DNA from: a virus
Length of the DNA stretch: 32,847 bases
Direction: 5' to 3' (one strand)
Virus record (IMG/VR): IMGVR_UViG_3300000116_000099
Location: 1 to 32,847 of that record
The notes beneath the pieces were generated by a model. The model did not search any database and was not told the origin of the DNA. It was given only the letters and a program-made list of their open reading frames with translations. A program made the position numbers and the translations under genes. Below, piece after piece: positions 27,501 to 32,847 of the stretch; position 1 is the stretch's first letter, and each line of letters begins with the position of its first letter.

Positions 27501-28738
27501 ATAATACGAACACGTCGTATACTACTAGCTTTACAAACCAGACTACTGGAACAAATAGTACCTCGTATAATACTAATACTAGCAGATTAACAAATGTGGA
27601 TTCAATATCTACAACATACAATACTTCTACTAGCAGATTAACAAATGTGGATTCAATAGCTACTAGTTATAATACTAATACGAGTAAAGTAACTCATGTA
27701 GATTCAATAGCTACTAGCTATAATACTAATACTTCGAGAGTTACTAACATTGTAGTAACAACTACTTGGAATACAAATACTGCTAGAACTACTACTTACG
27801 AGACAACCTTTGCTACTTCTAGATCAAGTTCAAGAGCTACTTCAACAAGTAGGTCTACAACAACAGTATTTAATACTAGTACTACTACTGCAAGTTCAAG
27901 GGCTACACAAACAAGTAGAAGCACAACATGTACGTTTAATACCGCGCACTCTACTGCAAGTTCAAGAGCGACTGCGACAAGTTTATCAACTACTACAACG
28001 TATAATACTACTACTACTACTGCAAGTTCAAGGTCTACTTCAACAAGTAAATCGACTGTATGTACCTTTAATACGTCACATGCTACTGCAAGTTCAAGAG
28101 CAACGGCAACGACTCTATCCACTTCTACAGTATATGCCACAACATTAGGAACACTCACTAGTAGAGCTACAGATACTACTAGATCAACTACTTGTACATT
28201 CAATACTACAACTACAACATCTAGTTCTAGAGCGACTTCAACAAGTAAAACAACTACTTGCACATACGAGACTACTAAGTCTACTGCAAGTTCGAGGGCT
28301 ACGGGTACTACAAGGTCAACTACTTGTACATTCAATACTACTACCTCAACAGCTAGTTCTAGGGCGACTTCAACAAGTTTAACAACTACTTGTACATTCG
28401 ATACTACAACTACAACAGCAAGTTCAAGATCTACTTCAACAAGTAGACCTACAACTTGTACCTTTGAGACTTCGGCAGGAACTACTACAACGTTCGAAAC
28501 CTCAAGTACTACAGGGTCTGTATTTGCTACTACTAGAAGCACCACGAGTGTATTCGGTACTACTAGAGTAACAGATACAACAATAACAACGGAACATTTG
28601 ACAACTTTTGCTACTGCAACAGCTACAAATATTTTTGAAAGAATAACTTCCGCCCAAGCTGGGACTATATTCGATACTGAAGTATCAAGCGCTTCAGATA
28701 TCGGTGCCTCATATTGGGACGGATCAACATGGAGTTAA
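24536..28738 (+). CDS. Giant Thr/Asn/Ser/Tyr-rich repeat protein, probable fibre or adhesin
   Basis: This 1400-residue protein is one long frame. The N-terminus repeats a short VND[GA]GT motif three times (YVNDGGTLR, AVNDAGTVR, YVNDGGTVAG), a pattern seen at the start of other marine phage fibre genes and probably the virion anchor. Then come about 1200 residues of low-complexity repeats: 22-residue units (about 110-325), 16-residue units (about 340-405), mixed units with NTSYACQF and NNTGAHTNNT (about 420-1000), and 22-residue units again (about 1097-1316). A short non-repeat island (YIDAEIGWMPYTES, near 698-711) interrupts the centre. The last 40 or so residues (ERITSAQAGTIFDTEV to DGSTWS) are unique and may be the tip. 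Lys is rare, about 30 Cys occur at fixed repeat positions, and N-x-T/S sequons are extremely dense. An AGGA overlaps the preceding stop. Function is inferred from position and N-terminus. Confidence 0.85.
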   Translation: MAIYVNDGGTLRTIRFIAVNDAGTVRRVHHVYVNDGGTVAGPFDAIHNTARTTNTETTFVSGTQETAFSTTCSFETNVNTSTIFDTDRDTTTTFNTTRTTGSVIATTRSTTTVFNTTTLFSTTTAYATTRDTITTFNTTTNFTTTTTYATTRDTTTAFNTTTNFTTTTTFNTTLDTTTVFNTTTNFTTTTTYATTRATTTTFDSTTTYTTTTTFDTSKATTTVFNTTTNYTTTTTYNTTKATTTVFNTTTNFTTTTTYNTSKATTTVFNTTTNYTTTTTYNTTRATTTVFNTTTNFTTTTTYETSKATTTVYNTTTTFNTSYDTTINTSRSTGFTNSTSQNTNTSYNTSFTNATTRNTSTSYNTSFTNTTTRNTTTSYNTQFENATTRNTTTSYNTTFTNTTTRSTATAWNTATSRTTDNVTVSTNTSYATNTSYACTFTASTNTCYSTNTSYACAFTVATNTCYSTNTSRTTAQTASTNTSYSTNTSYQCAFTNNTATSRSTAFTNSTNTCYSTNTSYACQFTNNTGFTNNTGAHTNNTGFANSTNTCYSTNTSYACQFVNNTNTSYQCAFTNNTGAHTNNTGFTNTTNTCYSTNTSYACQFTNTTTGSNNTGAHTNNTGFTNSTNTCYSTNTSYACQFTNSTSRNTQTGYQTAFTNSTAYGTSRNTNTSYSTAFSNSTSNSFNTNTSWTTTYSTTYLIYIDAEIGWMPYTESTSRTTSGTNVSQYTFNTNTSRTTAATASTAYNTSRNTNTCYTCFFSNATSYNTNTSYQSTFTNNTGAHTNNTNTTRSTNTCYSTNTSWSTNTSYQCTFTNNTGAHTNNTNTSRSTNTSYATNTSYACAFVNDTNTSYQCAFTNNTGAHTNNTSTTRSTNTCYATNTTRSTNTSYQSTFTNNTGAHTNNTATSRNTAFTNSTNTSYACTFTNNTGAHTNNTNTSYTTSFTNNTGAHTNNTNTSYQTTFTNNTGAHTNNTNTSYQTTFTNNTGAHTNNTNTSYTTSFTNQTTGTNSTSYNTNTSRLTNVDSISTTYNTSTSRLTNVDSIATSYNTNTSKVTHVDSIATSYNTNTSRVTNIVVTTTWNTNTARTTTYETTFATSRSSSRATSTSRSTTTVFNTSTTTASSRATQTSRSTTCTFNTAHSTASSRATATSLSTTTTYNTTTTTASSRSTSTSKSTVCTFNTSHATASSRATATTLSTSTVYATTLGTLTSRATDTTRSTTCTFNTTTTTSSSRATSTSKTTTCTYETTKSTASSRATGTTRSTTCTFNTTTSTASSRATSTSLTTTCTFDTTTTTASSRSTSTSRPTTCTFETSAGTTTTFETSSTTGSVFATTRSTTSVFGTTRVTDTTITTEHLTTFATATATNIFERITSAQAGTIFDTEVSSASDIGASYWDGSTWS
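24862..25509 (+). repeat. 66-nt (22-residue) repeat array A
   Basis: TGTATTTAAT-type landmarks fall at 24871, 25069, 25201, 25267, 25333 and 25399, all multiples of 66 nt apart. The protein unit is close to TTTVFNTTTNFTTTTTYNT followed by [ST][KR]A. A 72-nt stretch at 25181-25252 is repeated without a mismatch at 25313-25384 (two units on), so parts of the array are recently copied. Confidence 0.92.
25557..25750 (+). repeat. 48-nt (16-residue) repeat array
   Basis: Four units of about 16 residues of the form NT[ST]TSYNTxFxNxTTR follow array A. Tyr and Phe fall at fixed spacing and one Arg ends each unit. Confidence 0.82.
25800..27540 (+). repeat. Mixed NTSY / NNTGAHTNNT repeat array B
   Basis: Interleaved units contain NTCYSTNTSYACQF and FTNNTGAHTNNT. 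Toward the end a 57-nt unit is tandemly duplicated without mismatch (starts at 27362 and 27419), and a 66-nt stretch at 27302-27367 recurs exactly at 27473-27538. These perfect copies indicate recent unequal recombination or slippage. Confidence 0.88.
27824..28483 (+). repeat. 66-nt (22-residue) repeat array C
   Basis: Ten units repeat at exactly 66 nt. The GCAAGTTCAAG-type landmark falls at 27890, 27956, 28022, 28088, then 28154 and 28220 in degenerate form, and 28286, 28352 and 28418. The protein unit is like TASSRATSTSxSTTCTFNTT, with Arg and often Cys at fixed places. The period equals that of array A although the motif differs. Confidence 0.93.
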
Positions 28739-28741
28739 AAT

Positions 28742-28963
28742 ATGGCACAGCCAAATAACAAACCTAAACCAGGTGATTTAAAAGAAGCGGATGATCATTG
28801 GACTAAGAAGTATCGTAATGACGATATAACGCCAGAGTACATCAATAGAAAGATGGAGAACCTTATGTCGGCTCTCTTTGATACAATAGGGGAGAATGAG
28901 GAGAGAATTAAAGATCTCGAAGCTCAAGTCTGGAAACTATCACAAGCAGTAAGGATAGACTAA
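28742..28963 (+). CDS. Small charged protein with C-terminal coiled coil
   Basis: This 73-residue protein is very hydrophilic in its first half (NNKPKPGDLKEADDHWTKKY). Its second half (about 38-71) is a likely helix with heptad spacing, including LFDTIGENEERIKDLEAQV and LSQAVRID. It follows the Thr-rich gene after 3 nt with GGAG 7 nt before the ATG. Its stop overlaps the next start (TAATGG). It may be an oligomerising adaptor or a fibre-assembly chaperone. No family is recognised. Confidence 0.7.
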   Translation: MAQPNNKPKPGDLKEADDHWTKKYRNDDITPEYINRKMENLMSALFDTIGENEERIKDLEAQVWKLSQAVRID

Positions 28964-29841
28964 TGGCTTTAGACGCGTTAGCTTTAAATGAAGAATTAGG
29001 TGATGTTCCAACTCACTTTATGAAATCAGGGAGTTGCATGCCTCCCAAAGAAAGACTTGCTACAATGCTAGAATTTCAAAGGAGAGTACTCCCTAAAACA
29101 CATAGAGGAGTAAAATTTGAATTTGACCTTTGGTATAATACGAATGAATTAAGAACTATTAGAAACTTCTTATACACCGACTTTCTAGGGGATGGAATTT
29201 TTATTCGTGTTAACACTATAAAGATAAACGATAGAATAATGCATAGTATTGCTGATTCCGATATTAAGATAGACGAAGAAAGAATACAAAAAATTATTGA
29301 TAATCTAGGAAATAAATATACATTACAAATAAACCACGATACTTTTGATAAGGTTGTGTTTCCGCCAGGAAGTAACTTAATACAAGGCGGAAAAAATGTA
29401 ATGGATTGGAAAAAACTTGACCAAAAGGTCAGAGAAGGGTTTATAATTAAACCACACCCTATCACAGCGCATGTTTGGGTTGCTAAGTATAAGGAACGCT
29501 ACGGCGCAGATAAGGTACTAAATAAAAAGTATGGTGGGTCAGAAATACTATCAAAGTGTTCTGACTTAGCATTTTGCCCGAATAGTCAAATGGGCATAGA
29601 AGGGCTGCTTCTAGGAAAAAATATTCATTCAATAGCTACTCCCAGAGTTGCTAGAGAGAAGAATCACCTAACATATGAAGCAATTTATCAAGGCATCGCA
29701 GGAAAAGAGTGTGGATCTAGAACTGCTCTTTTGAAAATATTATCCAGTAAAAGATCTGGCATAGTATTTCACTATGACGATGATGCAGAGGAACGTGTCG
29801 AGAGGTATCTCGAACAATTTTGGGAATATACATTAAAATGA
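28963..29841 (+). CDS. Capsule-type glycosyltransferase-like protein
   Basis: This 292-residue protein has a C-terminal half resembling GT-B type capsule and teichoic-acid enzymes (KpsS/KpsC-like or glycerophosphotransferase-like). It has IIKPHPIT (161-168), then after a spacer a CSDLAFCPNS segment (199-208) and GIEGLLLGKNIHSIATPR (211-228). The pattern KPHP, then NS-x-x-GIE-x-L-x-x-GK, is the nucleotide-sugar site of these families. The N-terminal half (about 1-130) is not recognised and is shorter than usual. The start is coupled to the gene before (TAATGG), and its stop overlaps the next start in ATGA. It could glycosylate a fibre protein or alter the host surface; the sugar and acceptor are unknown. 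Confidence 0.65.
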   Translation: MALDALALNEELGDVPTHFMKSGSCMPPKERLATMLEFQRRVLPKTHRGVKFEFDLWYNTNELRTIRNFLYTDFLGDGIFIRVNTIKINDRIMHSIADSDIKIDEERIQKIIDNLGNKYTLQINHDTFDKVVFPPGSNLIQGGKNVMDWKKLDQKVREGFIIKPHPITAHVWVAKYKERYGADKVLNKKYGGSEILSKCSDLAFCPNSQMGIEGLLLGKNIHSIATPRVAREKNHLTYEAIYQGIAGKECGSRTALLKILSSKRSGIVFHYDDDAEERVERYLEQFWEYTLK

Positions 29842-30824
29842 TAGATATAATTATTCTAACAGAAGAAATAAACAGTGAGTTTACTCTCTCTTCATTACTG
29901 AAGTATGATGAAAACTTTCGTATTCACCTATTTAACAGGAGGGGCCTGCTTATCGAAAATATGGAGCCAACTATTAACTGGGCGATGAAAAACTTCAGAG
30001 AAGTTTATAGCTATCAGACTCCTTACGCTTTTAGAGGTCCAACCTCTAATAGAATGGCTAGAGTATTATGTCAATTTAGAGAGCATTGGAAAGATAAAAC
30101 TCCTGCCGGAGGCGCAATAGAAAGAGTTATAGTACACACTAAAGGTGCAAGAATATTTAATGGTGGTTTAAAAGAAAACATCCCAACTGTGACACAAATG
30201 GGAGATAGAATTTGTTATTTTTCTAGAAAACATCAGTACTTTGATCACAAATTTTATGGCAACTATTACCAAATCCTAGGATTAGAAGCAAAAAAGGATG
30301 ATTATGAGAAAGATTTTCTTTTACTAAACTGGAAGAAGTTTAAAGCACTAAACCAATTTCATATGTTCTTTAATGGAGGTAAACCAACTATGCATCAATT
30401 ACCGAATTCTATTGAATGGTTTAACGAAAAAGACTCCTTTATACTATCTGCAGAAAATAATCAACTATTTAAGTATCTTAAAGAGCAGAATCATGGGTAC
30501 ATGCCTCTATATATGGATATGAATGTAGACGAGTTAATCAAGAAAGAGTCTATTGGACCAAAAGATACTATAAATCATAATATTATGATGCGAAAAGCTT
30601 TCTCAGTAAATTTACAAACAGCAGAGCTATTTATGGACTACTACCTGCTACCTAGTTTATTTTATATGGCAGTACCCTGGGATATGTGGACAAAAGTTAT
30701 AGACGATATTCCTTTGAACTTAAGAAGAGAAGGAGTAAACGAGAGAATACTACAAAAAGCAAATAAGCAGAAGAAATATTTAAGAAAAGTAGTAGAAGCA
30801 GGATATTTACTAGGGAAAATTTGA
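29838..30824 (+). CDS. Unrecognised protein in the glycan/Coq4 gene group
   Basis: The start chosen is the ATG at 29838, overlapping the previous stop in ATGA and giving 328 residues. An in-frame ATG 18 nt upstream is less likely. I do not recognise the protein. It opens with a hydrophobic strand IDIIILTEE and NSEFTLSSLLKYDENFRIHL, which faintly recalls the first strand and helix of GT-A glycosyltransferases, but no DxD motif in a convincing place is seen. The body is rich in aromatic and charged residues (RICYFSRKHQYFDHKFYGNYYQ) and looks soluble and globular. No signal peptide or membrane segment is seen. Placed between a glycosyltransferase-like gene and a Coq4-like gene with coupled starts, it may act in the same pathway. 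Confidence 0.75.
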   Translation: MIDIIILTEEINSEFTLSSLLKYDENFRIHLFNRRGLLIENMEPTINWAMKNFREVYSYQTPYAFRGPTSNRMARVLCQFREHWKDKTPAGGAIERVIVHTKGARIFNGGLKENIPTVTQMGDRICYFSRKHQYFDHKFYGNYYQILGLEAKKDDYEKDFLLLNWKKFKALNQFHMFFNGGKPTMHQLPNSIEWFNEKDSFILSAENNQLFKYLKEQNHGYMPLYMDMNVDELIKKESIGPKDTINHNIMMRKAFSVNLQTAELFMDYYLLPSLFYMAVPWDMWTKVIDDIPLNLRREGVNERILQKANKQKKYLRKVVEAGYLLGKI

Positions 30825-31489
30825 TGTTTCGTAGTATTCAGCTATTATCTCAACTAATTAGGTATAAACCCAATCAACCAGATAATGCAGACCTAATAGC
30901 TAAGGTTGTATTACACTTCACAGGAACTTCAATCGATCATCAAATAGAACTCTGGTCAAAGACTGATACTGGCCAGCGTTACCTTGCAGGCGAACGTATA
31001 ATAGATAATATTGAATCTTTTCGCACTAGAGATGAAAACACCTTAGGACATCAATACTTACAATTTATGGATAAATATTACTTTGATAAATTAGGGAGTA
31101 TGCTAGATTTGAATAAAAACGGTAAAGTAGGTAATAATACAAAACAAAAATATGGATTGTTTATTATGGACTGCCATGACTTTCTTCATGTTATAACTGG
31201 ATATCCGCCCACTCCCCACGGAGAGCTAATGCGTATAAAAATTTATAAACAATATGAGGGTAGAGGTTGGGCAGCAGTCGATGCTGTAGGCAAGCTTTGG
31301 GCATATAGTAAAGGAATAAAAGAAGCAAAAAGATATCGCGAACTTGCCCAAGAAGCTAGACAGACTAGAAAATTAGTAACTAATTATATATTTGAAGATT
31401 GGTTCGAAATGTTAGGGTGGCATGTCAATAAAGTTCGGAAAAATCTCAGCACCAAATCGACAACCCTTTACGACTATAAAAGTCTTTAA
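30824..31489 (+). CDS. Coq4-like protein (ubiquinone biosynthesis family)
   Basis: The ATG at 30824 overlaps the previous stop by one base (TGATG) and gives 221 residues, the usual size for Coq4. The defining metal motif HDxxH-x11-E is complete: H118-D119-x-x-H122 and E134 within CHDFLHVITGYPPTPHGE. The family segment before it is also present (TLGHQYLQFMDKYYFD, about 71-86), as is the helical C-terminus with GKLWAYSKGIKEAKRY. Coq4 proteins bind a divalent metal and have been linked to the C1 step of the ubiquinone ring and to holding the Coq complex at the membrane. No transmembrane segment is seen, as in the family. In a phage this would be a metabolic cargo gene or a repurposed member of the fold. 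Family call is strong; function here is inference. Confidence 0.87.
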   Translation: MFRSIQLLSQLIRYKPNQPDNADLIAKVVLHFTGTSIDHQIELWSKTDTGQRYLAGERIIDNIESFRTRDENTLGHQYLQFMDKYYFDKLGSMLDLNKNGKVGNNTKQKYGLFIMDCHDFLHVITGYPPTPHGELMRIKIYKQYEGRGWAAVDAVGKLWAYSKGIKEAKRYRELAQEARQTRKLVTNYIFEDWFEMLGWHVNKVRKNLSTKSTTLYDYKSL

Positions 31490-32157
31490 TCTTCCAGTAT
31501 TTCTGTTTCTAGGTCAGAAAGAACTTCCCATTTAATAATCCCATTGCGGGACATTTCTAAAGCGTACTCTCTTTCTGCGGGGACGTTGTGAGGAATCTCA
31601 TCAACGGTATTTCTAGGTAAATGCCAGCTATTCGGGTATGCGGCTCCTACTTTAAATGGAGCAGATTTTGCAAAGAAATCAAACCCAACAATCGTAAGAC
31701 TCTTCCAAACCCATGCTTTCTTTATTAACCATAGTAAAGTAATAAAGCCATTAGAGGGACGCCCTAATAAAGCATTATTCTCATATCCAAACTCGTCATA
31801 CAATTCTAGTAATTCTGCGTCTGTAAACATTGTATGGAACTCTCCAATCAACGACTTATCTACTTCTTTTGCAGTATTTAAGTTTATTCGTGTACGATTT
31901 AGTAATTTTGGCACATTCTGTAAATTAGGACGTTCCGCCATTTGTGCAGCCCTTAAAAATCCAGTTGCCCAAATATCTGTTCGTATTCCTATATTTCTGT
32001 AATGCCTTTCACGAGGTATTCCTTTACCCATGCGAATAACTATATCATGACCATCAATAAACTCTCCTTTATCATAATTTAGAATCTCTACAGAGTTGCC
32101 TACTAAGACCACATTTTTATTTTCTAGTAGTTTTAATATTAGTTCTGCAGTAGCCAT
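31486..32157 (-). CDS. GT29 / sialyltransferase-like protein
   Basis: This 223-residue protein on the minus strand carries counterparts of the sialylmotifs: VVLVGNSVEIL (16-26) with G31, I35-D36, D38 and R42 in GEFIDGHDIVIRMGKG (motif L); RPSNGF (133-138) and GFDFF (158-162) for motif S; and H190-x4-E195 (HNVPAE), the VS pattern. The cytosolic form has no membrane anchor, as in bacterial and viral relatives. Its start lies 19 nt inside the end of the SDR gene upstream, and its stop overlaps the stop of the convergent Coq4-like gene. It may add a sialic-acid-like sugar to a host or virion glycan; donor and acceptor are unknown. The motifs make the family likely, and activity is not shown. Confidence 0.75.
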   Translation of the reverse strand: MATAELILKLLENKNVVLVGNSVEILNYDKGEFIDGHDIVIRMGKGIPRERHYRNIGIRTDIWATGFLRAAQMAERPNLQNVPKLLNRTRINLNTAKEVDKSLIGEFHTMFTDAELLELYDEFGYENNALLGRPSNGFITLLWLIKKAWVWKSLTIVGFDFFAKSAPFKVGAAYPNSWHLPRNTVDEIPHNVPAEREYALEMSRNGIIKWEVLSDLETEILED

Positions 32158-32696
32158 TCTAAGTCCTTGATTGCTTGTTTATCTGATTGTACATCTCTAT
32201 AATTTGCCCGATTATGTAAAGTTATCTCGGGTACTTCTAGTTCTGTAGACTGTGCCATAATAAGTAATTGTTTAATACCTTCAGCAACCTCGTCATGAGA
32301 TACGCTAGGTAAGTCATTACTATTTAGTAAACCGAGATTGATTGTACTTATACGGCATTGCTTGTCACTATTATAGACAAGACTATTAGTAAGATGATTA
32401 AGACTTGCTTTTTGCGCACTATACATATATCCTTGTGAAATATTTGGTTGAGCAGCTCTGCTCGAAATGTTAATTATATACTTACTACTATCTTTCTTCC
32501 AAGCCTCGTAAGCTTGGAATAATAGTTTTGTTTGATCAAATCCTAGGTGAGCACAATTGATAAACACATCGTTTTCTTCCCATACCCACTCACAGTTCAT
32601 AATGTCTTCAATACGAACGTGGTTAATTGAGCAGTCCTGCAAAGCACCCGCTATGGCTGCTGCAAGACCTGATGCTCCTGTTATCGCTATTTTCAT
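32139..32696 (-). CDS. Short-chain dehydrogenase/reductase (SDR), short form
   Basis: This 185-residue protein has a Rossmann start ITGASGLAAAIAG (5-17), the INCAH segment (46-50) in place of NNAG, and the catalytic S79 with Y92 and K96 (INISSR, then YSAQK). The S-to-Y spacing of 13 matches classical SDRs. The cofactor loop TGASGLAA lacks the last Gly of TGxxxGxG, and the protein is about 60 residues shorter than a typical SDR, mainly in the early strands and the C-terminal substrate region. It is preceded by an ATGA overlap with the gene cut at the window edge and runs into the GT29-like gene, so the three form one unit. It may modify a nucleotide sugar or lipid precursor; the substrate is unknown. 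Confidence 0.85.
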   Translation of the reverse strand: MKIAITGASGLAAAIAGALQDCSINHVRIEDIMNCEWVWEENDVFINCAHLGFDQTKLLFQAYEAWKKDSSKYIINISSRAAQPNISQGYMYSAQKASLNHLTNSLVYNSDKQCRISTINLGLLNSNDLPSVSHDEVAEGIKQLLIMAQSTELEVPEITLHNRANYRDVQSDKQAIKDLEWLLQN

Positions 32697-32847
32697 TTAA
32701 ATGCCTCGCTGATACAAAGAGATTCTCCATCACTAAAACCATATCCCATTGCTTTCATAAATCCTTCAAATACTTCAACTATATCATCACGTGACAAATC
32801 CTTCTGCATCACATCAATAGTGATACGAGTGTTCACCGATGTCTCAT
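32693..32847 (-). CDS. C-terminal end of an unrecognised protein (partial)
   Basis: Reading the minus strand from 32845, a frame of 50 codons ends with TGA at 32693-32695, overlapping the SDR start in ATGA. The visible part includes TRITIDVMQKDLSRDDIVEV, then FEGFMKAMGYGFSDGE near the end. It looks like a small acidic, soluble protein with a beta-alpha pattern. Its start lies beyond the window. No family is recognised. Confidence 0.7.
   Translation of the reverse strand, partial: ETSVNTRITIDVMQKDLSRDDIVEVFEGFMKAMGYGFSDGESLCISEAFK

Noticed and set aside
25800-27540. Regular direct repeats resembling a CRISPR array
   Set aside because: The repeats are in-frame coding units without unique spacers of constant length, sit in one long open frame, and have no cas genes nearby.
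25110-28148. Long plus-strand frames in the +1 phase of the Thr-rich gene (for example 26244-26633, 26640-27068, 27069-27590)
   Set aside because: Leu/Ile/Arg/Gln-rich low-complexity products caused by reading the ACT/AAT repeats one base off. They are broken by stops at intervals and lack start signals. A frameshift product is possible but nothing points to one.
28590-28640. TTGACA inside the Thr-rich gene as a promoter for the downstream genes
   Set aside because: No -10-like box lies at a suitable distance, and the downstream genes are joined by short gaps or overlaps to those before them.
18587-28738. Possible diversity-generating retroelement, because of the Mtd-like fibre start and many AAT/AAC codons
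   Set aside because: No reverse transcriptase, accessory gene or template/variable repeat pair is seen in the window. The Asn codons belong to tandem repeats.

Overview
This window is the tail half of a long-tailed dsDNA phage (Caudoviricetes) with a lambda-type, non-contractile tail module. It reads as a marine phage. By eye the DNA is A+T-rich (roughly 35-40% G+C), genes are packed almost without gaps, and several fibre modules are of the kind common in phages of marine bacteria. The host cannot be fixed from the sequence. The sigma70-type promoter and the Coq4-like gene fit a Gram-negative host, perhaps an alphaproteobacterium, but that is inference.

Layout. 1-15470 (+) holds the end of a small gene, a 1357-residue tape measure protein, and then the lambda order M-L-K-I-J: minor tail protein M, Fe-S tail-tip protein L, two-domain peptidase K, assembly protein I, and a very large (2595-residue) central tail-tip protein J. 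15472-17665 (+) is a tight cassette of one RimK-like ATP-grasp ligase and two paralogous GNAT-fold proteins, joined to the tail genes with almost no spacing. 17666-17818 is the only gap longer than 20 bases between genes. It carries a perfect consensus sigma70 promoter with an extended -10, which starts a second unit.

17819-28963 (+) is the fibre region: small beta-rich proteins, a 511-residue fibre with an Mtd-like N-terminus, a stand-alone copy of that N-terminus, a 1211-residue fibre built on decapeptide repeats, and a 1400-residue Thr/Asn/Ser/Tyr-rich protein built largely on 22-residue (66-nt) repeats. 28963-31489 (+) continues, with coupled starts, into a capsule-type glycosyltransferase-like gene, an unrecognised gene, and a Coq4-like gene with an intact HDxxH-x11-E motif. 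31486-32847 (-) is convergent: a GT29/sialyltransferase-like protein, a short SDR oxidoreductase and the end of another gene.

How they may work together: the first unit builds the tail tube tip and the second builds the host-recognition fibres. Each is followed by modifying enzymes (ATP-grasp plus GNATs after J; glycan-type enzymes after the Thr-rich fibre). The most interesting hypothesis is that this phage chemically decorates its own tail tip and fibres, or alternatively remodels the host surface. The Coq4-like gene is the clearest candidate for a metabolic cargo gene. No RNA genes, integrase, CRISPR, reverse transcriptase, replication or lysis genes were seen.
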